This document shows positions 1 through 11,054 of a stretch of DNA of 64,000 bases, one piece after another (position 1 is the first letter of the stretch; each line of letters begins with the position of its first letter). The stretch is from Roridomyces roridus. Lineage: Eukaryota > Basidiomycota > Agaricomycetes > Agaricales > Mycenaceae. The DNA is taken from positions 2,108,001 through 2,172,000 of the forward strand of contig JARKIF010000008.1 in the NCBI GenBank assembly GCA_029378245.1. The letters are read 5' to 3'. The notes beneath the pieces are model-generated. The model saw only the letters and a program-made list of their open reading frames with translations. It was not told the DNA's origin and did no database searches. The translations under genes were made by a program, and so were the position numbers.

Positions 1-1706
1 ACGGCTTTCTGGACAAGACCCAGACGACGTATGGGTTCCTCGACATGGGCGGCGCGTCGACGCAGATTGCGTTTGAGCCCGACTCGAAGCAGGTGGACGA
101 CCAAATGACGCTCATCGACGTGCAGTTGAGGCTGCTGAGCGGGGAGAACATCCACCACAAGGTTTTCGTCACTACTTGGCTTGGGTACGGCACGAACCAG
201 GCTAGGGAGCGTTATGTCGGTCAGGCGATCAATGAACACGAGCAGACGCGACCCGAGGGCGGGAACGACGTCGTGCACGATCCGTGTCTTCCTGTGGACC
301 TCGAACTCTCGGAGCAGCCGGTACATCTGGGACCCTCATCCGACCACGCCAAGAAGGTTCACAAACTCACTGGAACGGGCTCATTTGAGCAGTGCATGCA
401 AAAGACGGCTCCGTTGCTCAATAAAACCAAACCATGTCCCGATACGCCATGCCTCATGAACGGCGTCCATGTCCCCGCTATCGACTTTTCCGTTTCCCAC
501 TTTATCGGCGTCTCGGAGTACTGGTACTCGTCGGAGCACGTATTTGGATTGGGAGGCCCTTACGATTTTGTGCAATACGAGCGTGCTGCGTCAAAGTTTT
601 GCTCGCGGCCTTGGGCTGGCATTCTCAAGGAACACGAGGAGGCGCGAGTGCAGCATCCGCACGCTGGTGATGGTGAGGTGGAAAAGGACGGGCAGGTTGT
701 CGAGGTCGGGAACTGGGGTGACAAGGTCGAGATCTCGCGGCTCGAGATGCAGTGTTTCAAAGCTGCTTGGATTGCCAATGTCCTCCATGAGGGTATCGGC
801 ATGCCCAGGATCATTGACGTCGGAGGCAACAATACGACGGATGGGGAGAAGGTTGCTGAGCAGGCGGAGAACAAGGGGCTGGGGAGACCGACCTTCCAGT
901 CTGTTGATACCGTTGCCGATATGGCTATCAGCTGGACACTCGGGAAAATGGTTCTCGAAGCTAGCAAAGAAGTTGCGCCGATAGTCAAGAGCGACCCTCC
1001 ACTGGTGGACCCGCTGGATCAGCCCGAGAACAGCGATTCGCCCATCCAACCCATCCGACCGGATTTCAGCCTTGGCGCCATTGGCGACCGACTCGAAGCC
1101 CATCTGCCAAAGTCGCTAACGCGAAGTTCCCTCGGATTCTCCCCTGTCATCTTCCTCTTTTACACCATGCTGTTCTGCATGCTCATTCTCCTTACACTTC
1201 CCCTGTGGCGCCGCCTTCGCGCGGTTTGCTTGCGGATAATGCGCGATCGTAAAGGGTTGATGTTGGAAGAGGGCAAAATGAACGGCGGGTTCGCGTCTTT
1301 ACGGCCTCCATCACCCGGTTCCCGATGGTCTTTCCGGCGCCTCTTGTCTCTGGGTCGTTCAACCCCGCCCCATGGGCACCGCCCGTCGAATCTAGCCGTA
1401 CCGATGAACGGATTCAGCCCGACGACATTCTCCTACAGCCCACCAGCACCGCGTTCCCCAACCCGCTCCTCCTTGCCCGCGTCCGTGTACGCTTCCACAT
1501 CAGCTAGCTCGCGCTCACCGTCGCCTGCACCGAGCTTTTTGGATTTGCATGATGAGAATATGAACCTGAACCCGACGACGAATGGCTTGAGCGGGTTGAG
1601 CGCGCTCTCTGCGCGCTCGAGGAATTCGTCTCAGATGAATCTCTCGGTTATGGTACCGCGCTCGCGTGTGCCGTCTACGACTTCGCTGGGAGATGACCAC
1701 TATTGA
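1..1706 (+). CDS. Golgi apyrase, GDA1/CD39 nucleoside phosphatase (3' part)
   Basis: C-terminal part of a GDA1/CD39-family nucleoside di/triphosphatase. The 5' end lies before the window; the frame is already open at base 3. The apyrase conserved segment DMGGASTQIAFEP is at the start, followed by the usual Cys-rich lumenal region. A hydrophobic membrane span (SPVIFLFYTMLFCMLILLTL) comes near residue 370 of the visible part, then basic residues (WRRLR) and a Ser/Pro-rich cytosolic tail of about 150 residues. That topology matches yeast Ynd1, which hydrolyses the nucleoside diphosphates released by Golgi glycosyltransferases. Inference: it works with the adjacent nucleotide-sugar transporter in Golgi glycosylation. 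The stop is at 1704-1706 and no intron is visible in this part. Confidence 0.9.
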   Translation, partial: GFLDKTQTTYGFLDMGGASTQIAFEPDSKQVDDQMTLIDVQLRLLSGENIHHKVFVTTWLGYGTNQARERYVGQAINEHEQTRPEGGNDVVHDPCLPVDLELSEQPVHLGPSSDHAKKVHKLTGTGSFEQCMQKTAPLLNKTKPCPDTPCLMNGVHVPAIDFSVSHFIGVSEYWYSSEHVFGLGGPYDFVQYERAASKFCSRPWAGILKEHEEARVQHPHAGDGEVEKDGQVVEVGNWGDKVEISRLEMQCFKAAWIANVLHEGIGMPRIIDVGGNNTTDGEKVAEQAENKGLGRPTFQSVDTVADMAISWTLGKMVLEASKEVAPIVKSDPPLVDPLDQPENSDSPIQPIRPDFSLGAIGDRLEAHLPKSLTRSSLGFSPVIFLFYTMLFCMLILLTLPLWRRLRAVCLRIMRDRKGLMLEEGKMNGGFASLRPPSPGSRWSFRRLLSLGRSTPPHGHRPSNLAVPMNGFSPTTFSYSPPAPRSPTRSSLPASVYASTSASSRSPSPAPSFLDLHDENMNLNPTTNGLSGLSALSARSRNSSQMNLSVMVPRSRVPSTTSLGDDHY

Positions 1707-2525
1707 TCGATGTAGTTGGTCGGTTGGTTGGTGGTCGAGTGTTTCGCTGAGCGCGTCACGTCACGTCACCGCGCTTGTGGCTTGGGATGGACGATGAGGT
1801 TCCCTCTGGCTACGTCTGCTGCAGCAGTACATAGCCCTTGCTGCTCACTTGCTACGCCCAGCAAGGGCAAAGAAGAGCGCTGGGCCTCCCTCTTATAGAA
1901 TACCTTGGGATGACGATACCGTACACTAATATATCGCTTTTGACAAAATCTCATTATATTACAAGGAAGAGCCCGCCCACTCCTCGCGCTTTATACGTAA
2001 AAACCACACCAAAATAAAGCAAGCAAGCAAGCATGCGGACATTGTCAAAGGAGTGAATGGATGAAGAAAAAATCTTGCAATAGATCGTATATCTGGTCGT
2101 TCGCGTGTAATCTATGTAAAGGGAGCAGAGGTAGAGTAAATGTGTTGTCGTGTCCAAACCAGGTCCAGGCGGGGGAGTTGTGTCGCAATGTGAGTATAAG
2201 TTAAACGTCAAAAGGTATTGATATAATGCTTGTCGGTCTAAGGGTGCGATTGATAGGTAGTGCGGTAGGTAGGGTATCTGGTTTGTAACTTACTCTCCCT
2301 CCCTCTCTCTCTCTGAAAAGTCATTGGTAAAGTGTGGATGGATGGAAGGATAAAAAGTCGAATAAACAGGGTGAAATTTTCTTCAAAAGAGAGGAAAGAA
2401 AAAGTCGATTCCAGAGCGTCATGAAACAGGGCAGGGCAGGGCGACAAAGCAAGCGGCAGCACGGATGGACGAGCGAGCGAGCGGAGGGTAGGACGAAGGG
2501 AGGAGAGGAGACCGAAAACAAGGCG
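1707..2525. other. Convergent intergenic region
   Basis: Space between the 3' ends of the apyrase gene (+) and the transporter gene (-). It has AT-rich stretches, a short CT microsatellite near 2297-2315 and no credible coding segment. It probably holds the 3' UTRs and poly(A) sites of both genes. Confidence 0.6.
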
Positions 2526-4017
2526 CTATGGGCCCCCACTCTCCGTCGACGTCCTTGGGGTCTCAGTCCCCCCATCCGACACCCTCGGGCTCGTTGGTAT
2601 CCTCGGCGGCGGCGGCATGGGCGATATCGACCTTGATGGCGGCCTCGACGAATACGGCGACCCATACGGCTCGGTCCGATACCTCGTCAAATCCTCCGTC
2701 GAACCCCACGGCGACACCGTCAGCGACGACATGCCCAGCCCCGCAGGCAACTCGGTCGTACTGCTCCTTCCCAGCACTTTGCTCGCAGACCATCGTTTGC
2801 TCTTGAGCGGCGGGAACTGCCCAAGTATGGGATCCTTCGAGTCGATAGGCGTGCCAGGATACGGTGTCGATTTGCCCGACCCTGTACCCGTCAGCGTGAC
2901 AATCGCAAGGGGTTCCTGCCCCGGCGGCTGGTTGTACATCCAAGTCGCACACAACACCGTCGTTGCGCCAATGATAAACGAAGGGGTGATGCTAAAGTCG
3001 AACAGCGCGACGCTCGCAAGGAAGGACAGGATAATCGAGAGCGATGTGGCGAACCCCTTCATGATGTTATCCGAGTACTTGATGACGACTGCCGTGACAA
3101 GCCCGCCAAACACCTGGGTCGCTACCGTCGCCCATGCCCACCAGCCAAAGTGGTGAAACATGCCCTGAAACACGCCGCGTGATGTCGTCGAAGAGTACAG
3201 CACGGGTAGCAGTGCCGGGATGAGCGAGAAGAGCGAGAGCTGGACATTCCGCACCCAGAGGTCCGCATGCGAGTTTTTGAGAACCATCTCAAAATACACG
3301 CCCGCGAGACCCGAGGTGAAGCACGCAGCGGTGACGGCACCAAAACCCTTTAGTGGGCTCATGACGTGGATATGCAGCGGTGCCGAGTCGTGCGCGCTGC
3401 CGACAGCTACGTTTTTCACGACGTGGCTGCCGCTGGACGTCTGTATCTGCACGATACCGACACCTATCGCGAGGAAGAAGAGCGCAAGCCATTTCGTCGG
3501 TGTGAGCTTCCTCCGAAGGAGGGCGACGGAAAAGGCAGCCGTGGTGAGGATCTTCATCTGGTACGTGACCTGGAAGGACGCGACAGGGAGATTGCTGACG
3601 GCGACGAACTGGAGCGAATTTTGGACGACATAGAGGACGGCCGGAATGGATAGTTTCCAGCAATCTGGGCTGAGGATATCACCCCACAGGTACCAAAACG
3701 GAGCTGTCCATGGCCATGGCAGCTCGGAGAGGATAGTGGCCCATGACATCCGAGACCACGGGCGCTCGACGACTTGCGGCATGCGAGCGAGAGCTATGAA
3801 GAAGGAGATGCCACCCTTGAGCAACTCATTGAGCAGGACGGCGTCAGCGGGGGAGTAGGCAAGGTGAGAGGGCGTCGAGACGCGCGAGTAGTGCATGACT
3901 ATTGATAGTGCTGCATTTTGTACGGCCAAAGTGACCAGTCTAGAAGCGAACAGGGAAAATGAGACGAGGACAGAAGAGGAAAGGCCAGGGGACGCACGAG
4001 ACGTATTTCAGAGGCAT
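2526..4017 (-). CDS. UDP-galactose (nucleotide-sugar) transporter, SLC35A family
   Basis: Homologue of fission yeast Gms1 and SLC35A2, a multi-spanning Golgi antiporter bringing UDP-galactose into the lumen. The large exon (2526-3939) has family blocks: AVQNAALSIVMHYSRV, DAVLLNELLKG, VYVVQNSLQFVAVSNL, ASFQVTYQMKILTTA, SGLAGVYFEMVLKNS, LWVRNVQLSLFS and DNIMKGFATSLSIILSFLAS. A 58-nt intron (3997-3940, GT..AG) joins an upstream piece encoding MPLKYVS, giving the Gms1-like KYVSLVTLAVQN. The ATG at 4017 is the closest start, but family proteins have a few more residues here, so another 5' exon upstream is possible. The cytosolic C-terminal tail is about 120 residues, Ser/Pro-rich and longer than in yeast. 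Confidence 0.9.
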
Positions 4018-4797
4018 ACCACATATTGTCGGGGAGGCGTCACTGGAATGTATTGACGGGTCGTTGGTGGGTAAAACGACCTTGGGGTAGCTCACCGTCG
4101 CGGACGGCAGCAAAGGCGTCACACGTGGGCTCGGGGTTGCCCTTGGGGCCGAGCGGACAGTTGGAGGACGATGATACATGATTAGCCAGGCAAATGGGAC
4201 CCGGAGGAAGTATGGGGAGGAGGAGGAGGCCTGGCGTAGGGTCGAGTATGGAGGTCGGAGGAGTTCCCAGCCGCAAACAGCTCCTTGTGTAGCGCCTCGA
4301 TGACGGGGTCGGTGTCGAGTAGGAGGAGGCGGAAGGGAACACACAAAATCCAATCGGGCCTCTGCTCCCACGCTCCAGTGCAAAACAAGCTTATCACATT
4401 TTTCAATAGCCTCATCGCCGTTCACTGCAATCACCACCGACATTTTCAAGATAATATTCCGCCGATGTGCTCAGCGCTCTTCGTCGTCGTAGACTCTGCT
4501 CGGAGGCTCCACACGCCGCCCGACGTCAAGAGGCCGTGGGGTGGCAAAAATATATTGGCCATGTGCTCCAACATCAGCAAATCCGCATCACGGCAATCTG
4601 ACAGGGCCAACTTTCACTGTCGGCTCCGCTCAATGTCCCTGCTCGTCCAAATGCCATCTAGAACTTGTCCAGAACATGAACTCACCACCAAGAAAATTAG
4701 TATGTACTGCCCACGCGACTTAGGGTGTACAGGGGTTTGTCCCGCCTGCATTCTCCAGCAACCCCTCTGCCCGGACTATCATTTCGCGATACAGCTA
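4018..4797. other. Region upstream of transporter, no clear gene
   Basis: Minus-strand frames at about 4040-4449 include peptides that look partly protein-like (MSVVIAVNGDEAIEKCDKL and LLLLDTDPVIEALHKELF in another frame). They cannot be joined with confidence and are not recognised. They may be 5' exons of the transporter or a small separate gene. Confidence 0.3.
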
Positions 4798-5364
4798 CAG
4801 TCGAACCTGTCATAACCCATACCCCTCGGTGGAGGCCCAAATGTATGGGTTTTCAGAGGCTATGGGTTTCCATAGGCGTGGGAATTCTTCGGCAAACTCC
4901 GGGAGCCTCGGAAAACTCATCCGCCGCTCACTGGTCTTTCAAATTCTCCTCTGACACAGGCTAAGATGGCTCTTTGGCACCCTAACTGCCCTGGAGACTC
5001 AAATGTACCAGCCCATGCATGGATTTTCACCAATATGCGCAGTGTGATGCCGATCACATCACCATGATGAGTAGGTTGATCGTCATTTTGGCTGGGTTGG
5101 AGTCCGTATCGGTCCTATTTTGAGCGTGATTTTACCCATTCCGTGGCAAAACATCGGATTCCTGTCCAATTCAAGCCAAAATCACATCAAATTTGCATCA
5201 AAGTATGGGTTTTGGGGTCTGAGAAAGGTATGGATTATGGGGTACTACAGAGTTATGGGTTTTGGATGCCTTTTTAGCGGGCACCAACATGGTGGACAGC
5301 CGAAATCTATGGGGTATCACAGGTTATGGGTTTTGTCAGGTATGGCTTATGACAGGCTCGACTG
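4798..5364. mobile_element. TA-flanked MITE, pogo/Tc1-mariner-like
   Basis: A 567-bp non-coding element bounded by inverted repeats. The left end is CAGTCGAACCTGTCATAACC; the right end, read outward, is the complement of GGTATGGCTTATGACAGGCT followed by CGACTG. Both ends abut TA (4796-4797 and 5365-5366), the target duplication of Tc1/mariner/pogo elements, and the CAGT start is usual for pogo-like TIRs. The interior repeats TATGGGTTTT several times. No transposase is present, so it is non-autonomous. Confidence 0.8.
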
Positions 5365-5881
5365 TAATACGATGGCAACGTACTAGGGATTCGTTCCCTA
5401 TCCGAGATTCTATGTGTTATAGGGACAGGCACCTTTACCTTTAATTGCCGTGCACTCGGTAGCCGCTCAAACGCGTTCCGCCAATCGCAGATCGAATCCG
5501 CTGCGCCTCGTCCCACATTTTTTTTTTCGTCTAGATTATCCTCGACGAGGATTCCGTGCCACGCGAGGGTTTGCTGTAATTCTGGATTGGGCATTCTTTT
5601 CATCGCATTTTGATTAGACTCACATTTTGAGCCAGTGAAACCAAGAAAGTCCTGCCGACGAACGCTCCGCTTGACCAACCTTTCTTTCGTCTTGCAGATG
5701 CGTTGACTTTGAGTCCAAGTCTTTTCTCAAGAAACCAAAAACTCCGGCCGCCGTCAGTGGTATTTCCATCCCGGGAGAACGAACCATGGGAAGTCCCGCC
5801 ATTGAATTCCGCGCATGGGAACATATCAGCTGGAGAACTGTCGTTGTATAAATGGCACAAGTCAGCAATCTCTATCCCACA

Positions 5882-6870
5882 ATGACCACCCCAACGCCAA
5901 CCCGAGTCGCTTTCATAACTGGCGCCGCCCAAGGCCTCGGTCGCGCCATCGCTCTCCGACTCGCCTCTGACGGGCTCGATATAGCGCTAAACGACCTGCC
6001 CTCCTCTCTCCCCGCGCTCAACGACCTGGCAGCTGAAATCAGCGAAAAGTACCAAGGGAGGAGGGCGGCAGTGTTTACTGGGGACGTCAGGCAGGAAGCG
6101 GAGGTGAAGGATATGGTGGAGGGCGCAGTGAGCGAATTGGGGAGGCTTGATGTGGTGTGTCCGGTTCCTTCGAGTCCAATTTCAGGTTTCAAGTTATCAT
6201 CGTGTAGATGGTCGCCAATGCGGGTGTTTCGAGGAAACGGGAGACTGTTGCAGATGGTGTGTCCAAGGTCCAACCTGAATTCAACCATTGTGAATAAGTA
6301 TTATTGCAGCGACAGTCGAAGAATGGGAGAGGATGTGGGAAGTCAACATACGCGGCGTGCTCCTGTGTTACAAGTACGGCGCAAGGCAGATGATCAAGCA
6401 GGGCGAAGGAGGACGGATTATCGGTGCATCGTCCATCTGCGGCCTCCGAGGTACGAATACACCACGATACAATCCAAACTTTCTTGACTTTTTTTTTTTT
6501 GTCCAGGATACGCCAACTTTGGACCTTACTGCCTCTCCAAAGCCGCTGTACGCTCCTTGACGCAGACGACAGCACTCGAACTCAGAGAACACAACATAAC
6601 TGTCAACGCATACGCACCAGGTGTAATACATACCGCCATGAGTACATCTCTTGCCCAACTTGAATTTAATCTGGTCTAATCTCGTTTCCAGCCTCACTCG
6701 AAGCAGACACCTCCCCGGCCTCCATCGTCAAACACCTCCTCAAAGTAAGCGACTTCCGCACAGGCCAGCCCACGGATGTCGCACAAGTTGTATCCTTCTT
6801 GGCGTCGACCGAGTCCCATTTTATTACCGGACAAACGATATCAGTCGACGATGGTATTCATTTTGCTTGA
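5882..6870 (+). CDS. Short-chain dehydrogenase/reductase, diacetyl/acetoin reductase-like (copy 1)
   Basis: Classical SDR of 258 residues, NAD(P)-dependent, cytosolic. Five exons join cleanly: 5882-6154, 6208-6256, 6310-6450, 6507-6641, 6692-6870, all GT..AG. Family motifs: [12 protein letters not shown] (nucleotide-binding TGxxxGxG), VANAG, SSICGL (catalytic Ser), YCLSK (catalytic Tyr and Lys), then [10 protein letters not shown] and a C-terminal [10 protein letters not shown]. The spacing resembles butanediol/diacetyl reductases; the exact substrate is an inference. The start [18 protein letters not shown] is chosen because it matches the start of the downstream copy; an upstream in-frame ATG at 5852 adds ten residues. 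It is the intact member of the tandem pair. Confidence 0.85.
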
Positions 6871-7389
6871 ACTACACTATGTACTTATTCACGCCGACAA
6901 ATCGCGATTGCCGAATTTTTCCTCACCTTCGAAGTATACATAATGAGCAGCTTCAGGGCTACTAGAAAAAGCAGAGCAGTTACTCTTGGAAAAATGTCAG
7001 CAACGAACGATGCATTCTTCCTCAAGAAACAAAGATGATTTTACCCCGAGGAACTCCGGGGCTTTTGTCCCGTTCTGAAACGTTGCGCTTTCTATGGAGG
7101 AAGGAAATAGGACTCGGGTTGTTTTTCCAGATGCTTGAGTCTCACTGGGGAAAGGCCTTGATTTCTCATGAAGTAAAAGTGTTCTTCGCGTTGAGCAGAT
7201 AATACATCCTTTCTTACGGCCTTTTTACCTAGAGTGATAGCTTCCCTTCTTCAACCCCGGTAAATGCCCATCATGGTTGAACTTGAAGGTATTTTCCCCG
7301 AGGAAATTCGTGGAAATCACCACCGTGACTTCGTTTTATGAACCGCGGGAACTTGAAAATCAACCATCATTCCACAAGAAAATGTGCAT
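6871..7389. other. Unit-1-specific spacer
   Basis: About 440 bp (roughly 6890-7330) is absent from the equivalent place after copy 2, where TGTACTTGCTTGGCG runs straight into TTTTATGAACC. No coding potential, inverted ends or target duplication were recognised, so it may be an insertion in unit 1 or a deletion in unit 2. Confidence 0.45.
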
Positions 7390-7605
7390 CTAGGCCACCG
7401 CAATAGCCTTGGGTACCACAAAGCGGCACCCCGAACCCGATCCCCCACGCTCAGCAACATCCCCGCCCGACTTGGCGCCCTCGCCGGCACCTCCCTCAGC
7501 CTCGCCAACGCAGTGGCACACCCGCCTGCACTTCCCAAGCCCGACCAGCCGATCCAAACTTGCTTCCTCCAGAATTTCCTGCGTGCTAGCGACGAAATTC
7601 AAGTC
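7390..7605 (-). pseudogene. Truncated 3' end of FtsJ-like methyltransferase gene
   Basis: Minus-strand peptide similar to the last ~70 residues of the methyltransferase at 9077-10516. Shared segments are DFVAST/NFVAST, LDRLVxLG, AEGGAGEGAKSGG at the nucleotide level, and the identical C-terminus FVVPKAIAVA. It stops abruptly at the duplication junction near 7605 and has no upstream exons, so it is a by-product of the segmental duplication. Confidence 0.75.
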
Positions 7606-8019
7606 TCGGTAGCCGCTCAAATTCGGCGTTCTGGGTCCCGCTAATCGCGGAACGAATCCGTTCTAGTACCACATGTTTGCCTGGACCGCGCAAATCAATG
7701 TGTCGACAAGTATTCCGTGCCAAACGAGGGTTTCGTGGGGGGGGACCGTGTTTTTTCAATCGCATATCGATTATTAAACTCACATTTAAGGCAAACATCC
7801 AACCTCTTTCGTCTCGTGGATGCGTGGACTCCTTCGATTATGCAATTCAAGAAAGCACCTCCGGCCGAATGGGAAGTCCCTGCATTTAGTTGCGGCGCCT
7901 TTCGGCGCCTTCCCAACCACGGGAACCCGAACTAAGCTGTCTTCGCCGATGTCCCCGGGCGGGGAACGCTCAGAGAGTAATATATAAACAAGCCCCAAGT
8001 TCTCCTCAGCCATCTCACA

Positions 8020-8991
8020 ATGACCACCCCAACTCGAGTCGCTCTAATAACCGGCGCAGCCCAAGGCCTCGGTCGCGCCATCGCCCTCCGGCTGGCCTCT
8101 GACGGGCTCGACGTTGCGCTGAACGACCTGCCCTCCTCGCTCCCCGCGCTCAAGGACCTGGCAGCTGAAATTAGTGGAACGTACCAAGGAAGGAGGGCGG
8201 CGGTGTTGACTGGGGACGTCAGGCAGGAGGCGGAGGTGGAGGCCATGGTGGAGAGCGTAGTGAGCGAATTGGGGAGGCTTGATGTGGTGAGTTCCTCCGG
8301 TCCAATGTCATGTCATTTCAGCTCAATGTAAGGACTTGAGATGGTCGCCAATGCGGGTGTTGCGAGGAAAGCGGAGAATGTTGCAGATGGTGTGTGCAAA
8401 GTTCAACCTCGATTCAACCATTATTAAGTATTGCAGCAACGGTCGAAGAATGGGAGAAGCTTTGGGAAATCAACATACGCGGAGTGCTCTTGTGCTACAA
8501 GTACGGCGCAAGGCAGATGATAAAGCAGGGTGAAGGAGGGCGAATTATCGGTATGTCAAATGCCCTAACGCGTTCAAACGTTGTCCAATCTTCCATAGGC
8601 GCGTCATCCATTTGCGGCCTGCGAGGTTACGCCACCTTTGCACCTTGCTGCATCTCCAATTTCCAAAGCCGCTGTGCGCTCGTTGACGCAGACGACAGCA
8701 CTCGAACTCAGAGAACACAATATAACCGTCAACGCATACGCGCCAGGCGTGATACATACCCCCTTCAGTAAGTACATCTCATTTCACATCCTTACTTGAA
8801 TTTATTTGTCTGCAGGTTCAACCGAAGCAGACACCACCCCGTCCTCCGTCGTCAAACAGCTCCTCAAAGTGAACGACTTCCGCGTAGGCCAGCCCACGGA
8901 TGTCGCTCAAGTTGTATCGTTTTTGGCGTCGACCGAGTCGCATTTCGTTACTGGACAAACGATATCAGTGGACGATGGTGTTTCCGCTTGA
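8020..8991 (+). pseudogene. Short-chain dehydrogenase copy 2, probably broken
   Basis: Close paralogue of copy 1 with the same start (MTTPTRVALITGAAQG) and C-terminus ([13 protein letters not shown]). Around 8635-8665, copy 1 reads [10 protein letters not shown]. Here the Tyr codon is TGC (Cys) and seven extra bases (AATTTCC) shift the frame, so the plain reading ends early. Skipping GTTACG..CCAAAG as a 43-nt intron would restore frame but delete the catalytic Tyr-Lys segment. Either way the enzyme would lack its catalytic Tyr. Intron 3 here lies after ATTATCG (8552 on), about 26 nt upstream of the copy 1 position. Exons otherwise follow copy 1. Confidence 0.7.
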
Positions 8992-9076
8992 ATTATGTAC
9001 TTGCTTGGCGTTTTATGAACCGTGGGAACATGAAAATCAACCAATCATTCCACAAGAAAAAAATGTACATATGCAT

Positions 9077-10516
9077 CTAGGCCACCGCGATAGCCTTGGG
9101 CACCACAAACGGATCGTCCAGAGGCACCCCGAACCCGAAGGTTCCCATCTCCATACTCAACATTCCCACCCGACTCGGCGCCCTCGCTGGCACCTCCCTC
9201 AGTCTGACCAACGCACCCGCCTGCACCTCCCAAACACCCCTCCCAAGCTCGACGAGCCGATCCAAATTTCCTTGCTCCATAATCTCCTCCGTGCTAGCGA
9301 CGAAATCCAACTCCAACTCCTCACCCTCCGACATCCTCCTTGAGCTTGCCCCCGATACTCAACGTACTCGACCCATAACCCTTTCAACCCATCTACAGCC
9401 CTCCCCACCCGGCCTTCAGCACTCCATTCCCAGCCCCAGGCGCCCTCGCCGACGCCTTGAGCAAGTAGCATAAAACACCCCCCGCGCAGCGTGCATCTCG
9501 ACCGACTTGAACGTCTGCAAATTGCTCGAAAGGCGGTCGAGCATATACAGGAGCTTGGCTGTAGAAAGAAGTTCCAGGTCGTTGAGCTTGATGACGAGCG
9601 TGCCGCCTTTTTTGAGCGATTGAAGCGCGATTATGAGTTGTGATATCAGGAGGCGGTTGGATCCCGACGCGGTGGTGGTGGTGGTGGAGATGTTAGAACG
9701 GAGCTGCTGCCCATCGAGGAGCACGACGTCGAATTTCCGCGCAGTCAGATCGGATGGAAGTTGAACAACAGCTGGCAGTGTGTTCTTCTCCCCAGAAACC
9801 GACGCGGGAAGCGGGCCCAACCTATAATACCCCAAATCCGCGTAAAAAATCTTGAACCGCCCGCGGTGCCTGTCTTCGATGAGGAATCGGTGCCCCGTTA
9901 TGACCTGGCTCCATCTCCGAGGAGATACCGAGTCCTTGGGCGCTCGAGTTTTTGGAGAGGATGTATGAGGTGAAGCCTCCGGGCGAGCAGCCGAGATCCA
10001 AAAACCTCAACGGCCCTCTGCGTGGGATACACCCCGTCCGCAAATCCAGCTCCTTGAACACTGATTTCATCTTGGCGAACCAGTAGCGATTCCGACGCGC
10101 TGATGCGTTCTGTGCGACTTTGGACTGGTGTTCGGTGACGTAGGAGTGTTCAGGCGTCGATGGTAGAAGAACGGCTGCTGCTCCCTAGTGTAGATGGAAG
10201 AGTAAGAGTAAGAATAACAGAAGGTTTGAATCCTCACCTTGACCTCTGATTCATCCCGCAGCCTGACGAGTACACGCAACTCGTGAGCCCCACGTGCGAT
10301 GAGCTCCTCCGTGAGTTCGCGTCGCGCTCGGCAACGACTCGACGGTGGATCACAGCTCATGGTGGAATTGAAGCTGTTATCAACCGACCACTGCCCAGAC
10401 AACTCGCCTTCGCCTTCGATAGTCGTCGTCGGGGAGACTGGCGTGTCGACGGAGGAAACCAAACCGTCGTCGGCGTCGCTGTACGTTGACACTGGCGAGG
10501 ACGGAGGTGTAGCCAT
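9077..10516 (-). CDS. FtsJ-like (RrmJ-fold) methyltransferase, frame disrupted
   Basis: SAM-dependent methyltransferase with an FtsJ-type motif I, LRFLDLGCSPGGFTSYILS, and a later FDVVLLDG (acidic motif) and GGTLVIKL. Exon 1 runs from ATG 10516 (MATPPSSPVSTYS) to 10238; a 53-nt intron (10237-10185) leads to the main exon at 10184. The reading frame then breaks three times, at or near G runs: 9893-9896 (before HRFLIED), about 9478-9483 and about 9351-9355. Joining the frames gives a continuous, family-like protein ending FVVPKAIAVA. Such fungal proteins are often annotated as FtsJ-like domain proteins of unknown substrate. It is either a pseudogene or an intact gene with consensus indels. It is divergent from ELP3. 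Confidence 0.7.
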
Positions 10517-11054
10517 CTTTGAGAGGAAGGGGGAACCCGACGAGGGCGGCGAGCGTCTGTGCTTATAGCCAGGTCCAGAGGCAGATACTGTACATAATAA
10601 AGCAAGATGAGAGAAGCACCGGAGGTTTAGTATAAACTCGCAGCAGGCACGAGGGAGTCTATGTAGGGTTCTCGACTTGGGCGATAGGCGTGCACGTTGC
10701 AGGGAGTGGTCTTGGAATCCAGCCAATTGCTGGGGTGATTATAGCAGAGAGTTTCGAGTGGAATCTCCTACCGCTCCATGAGTCCGCTCCAGAGTTACTT
10801 GGCAAAGGTAAGCAGCTTATTAGCGCCCTTCTCTTCTCTGTAGAAAAGACCGAAGGCAAAGACGGAATCTGTCCCATGGACACGACCACGTCAACGATGC
10901 AAGGACTCGCATCGCGGGAAGGTGCCGAATATCACGTCGACTCGTCCGAGGAATCGATGCAGGCAGGAAGGCAGGAGTAAAAGGTACGGCCAAAATCGAT
11001 CCCAAAAGAAAATAGAATTGAGCTCCATCGCGACGCGTCAGGCTCAAGCTCAAC
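10517..11054. promoter_or_regulatory. Divergent promoter region, methyltransferase / ELP3
   Basis: About 540 bp between the start codons of two divergently transcribed genes, so it should hold both promoters and 5' UTRs. No specific transcription-factor site is claimed. Confidence 0.5.

Larger units (their letters stand above)
5457..9330. repeat. Tandem segmental duplication (two units)
   Basis: Unit 1 (about 5457-7607) and unit 2 (about 7608-9330) both begin with CGGTAGCCGCTCAAA, followed by alignable promoter sequence (ATTCCGTGCC, CGAGGGTTT, GACTCACATTT versus AACTCACATTT). Each then has a short-chain dehydrogenase gene and the minus-strand 3' end of an FtsJ-like methyltransferase gene. 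In unit 1 only the last ~70 codons of the methyltransferase remain, cut at about 7605; in unit 2 the gene continues complete. Unit 1 also holds about 440 bp after the dehydrogenase (about 6890-7330) that unit 2 lacks. Confidence 0.8.

Noticed and set aside
10690..10980. Small gene between the FtsJ-like gene and ELP3
   Set aside because: It lies in the divergent promoter and its translation has no recognisable feature.
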